64,000 bases of DNA from the NCBI GenBank assembly GCA_029309925.1, contig JARKND010000001.1, positions 930,001 to 994,000 on the forward strand, given 5' to 3'. Both the position numbers and the translations under genes were made by a program. The notes beneath the pieces were generated by a model that was given only the letters and a program-made list of their open reading frames with translations, ran no database searches and was not told where the DNA came from. This stretch comes from Fulvivirgaceae bacterium JP3-4 (GTDB lineage Bacteria; Bacteroidota; Bacteroidia; Cytophagales; Cyclobacteriaceae). Below, in pieces: positions 63,530-64,000 of this stretch (positions within the stretch are counted from its first letter, which is position 1; each line of letters starts with the position of its first letter).

Positions 63530-63949
63530 ATGAAGAAAAGCAGGTTAGTAATCGACTATGAATACAACTTCGAACTCATCGGAATCACTACGGCCGTTCG
63601 CGGTTACAGGCTGGCGTGGGAACTGAACCAGCGCCTCGGGATTACACTGGTGAAACAACCCGACCTGGTGGTCGGTTTTAAGAATCAGGAGGAGAAATCG
63701 TTCTCCTTTTATGCATTTGAAACGCCTCTCAATCGTTTGAAAGTCTTTAAAAACCGTCCAACCGATCAGGAAACGGGAAAGTATTTCCTGATCCCTGAGT
63801 TTCCTCACTTTGATTTCATAATTTTGGCGGCCATGGAAGAGCATAAGCATCAGCAATTGATTGATTTACTGAAATCTGTTCCGTCCATTCAACTGGTGAG
63901 TCCGATTGCCCTGGAAGGACTCAAATCAAAATCCAATTTCATTTTCTGA
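63530..63949 (+). CDS. IPExxxVDY family protein
   Basis: A 139-residue cytosolic protein of a Bacteroidota-specific family named for a short motif, here read as LIPEFPHFDF near residue 90. The N-terminal KSRLVIDYEYNFELIGI and a following 'W.LN..LG' helix also match. Function unknown; the family is usually found near acpP-fabF-rnc, as here. Confidence 0.85.
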   Translation: MKKSRLVIDYEYNFELIGITTAVRGYRLAWELNQRLGITLVKQPDLVVGFKNQEEKSFSFYAFETPLNRLKVFKNRPTDQETGKYFLIPEFPHFDFIILAAMEEHKHQQLIDLLKSVPSIQLVSPIALEGLKSKSNFIF

Positions 63950-63951
63950 TC

Positions 63952-64000
63952 ATGTTCCAACTTACACCAAAGAGCATCTCTACTTTATTGTTTATATCCT
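63952..64000 (+). CDS. Start of an unidentified gene, cut by window edge
   Basis: An ATG two bases after the preceding stop opens an ORF with residues MFQLTPKSISTLLFIS before the window ends. Sixteen residues are not enough to identify it; the sequence does not match the start of pyruvate kinase, which often follows the IPExxxVDY gene. Confidence 0.3.
   Translation, partial: MFQLTPKSISTLLFIS

Noticed and set aside
1-64000. CRISPR array
   Set aside because: No set of identical repeats with regular 25-50-base unique spacers; the short repeats found have 7- or 8-bp periods.
1-64000. Prophage, integrase, or transposase genes
   Set aside because: None of the translated ORFs shows such motifs.

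Overview
The window is chromosomal DNA from a member of the Bacteroidota, most likely a Cytophagales-type bacterium. Evidence: extracellular proteins with type IX secretion (T9SS) tails and a gliding-motility-associated C-terminal domain, many promoters of the Bacteroidota form TAnnTTTG, head-GIN, IPExxxVDY and four-helix-bundle families, and no Shine-Dalgarno bias. Most of it is ordinary housekeeping. No prophage, transposase, integrase or CRISPR array was seen.

Layout. 0-10 kb: rpmF (cut by the left edge), yceD, a TerB-like gene and pdxA on the minus strand; rsmA, mgtE, a 2-hydroxyacid dehydrogenase, a pentapeptide-repeat membrane protein, greA and a HIT protein on the plus strand; then gpsA and a PlsB-like acyltransferase. 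10-23 kb: two small unknown genes, a 981-residue gliding-type surface protein, fabD, folK, sppA, bioB, and two tandem secreted esterases with T9SS tails. 23.5-26.6 kb: four tiny exported proteins, too short for usual gene callers, three of them near-identical lipoproteins, divergent from an orphan TPR-histidine kinase. 26.6-38 kb: higBA, metG, pth, rplY, prs, tRNA-Gln, purL and smaller genes. 38-46 kb: an ECF sigma factor with a membrane partner, then a TetR-TolC-MFP-RND efflux operon with a palindromic operator over its promoter. 46-50 kb: metallophosphoesterase, gluconate utilisation (gntK-gnd) and DoxX. 50-58 kb: RRM protein, head-GIN protein, an operon of a PorV-like protein, an HHH-domain outer-membrane protein and a 34-residue membrane peptide, a MORN-like protein and a BamA-family protein. 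58-64 kb: lgt, nadE, a four-helix-bundle gene inside inverted repeats, rnc, fabF-acpP and an IPExxxVDY gene.

Two observations stand out. First, the tiny lipoprotein cluster (23540-24285): four consecutive minus-strand ORFs share an exported N-terminus and a GG[GL]VSE motif, followed by a short unrelated tail in each. Second, a family of intergenic repeat elements, at least eight in the window, in which short words of 7 bp (8 bp in one) are repeated head-to-tail and then, in most cases, repeated again in inverted orientation. Each element uses a different word. One pair of such arms encloses the four-helix-bundle gene.

Starts were moved from the longest ORF where family alignment, a signal peptide or a promoter position argued for it. 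One gene (54201-55016) appears to need a non-ATG/GTG/TTG start.
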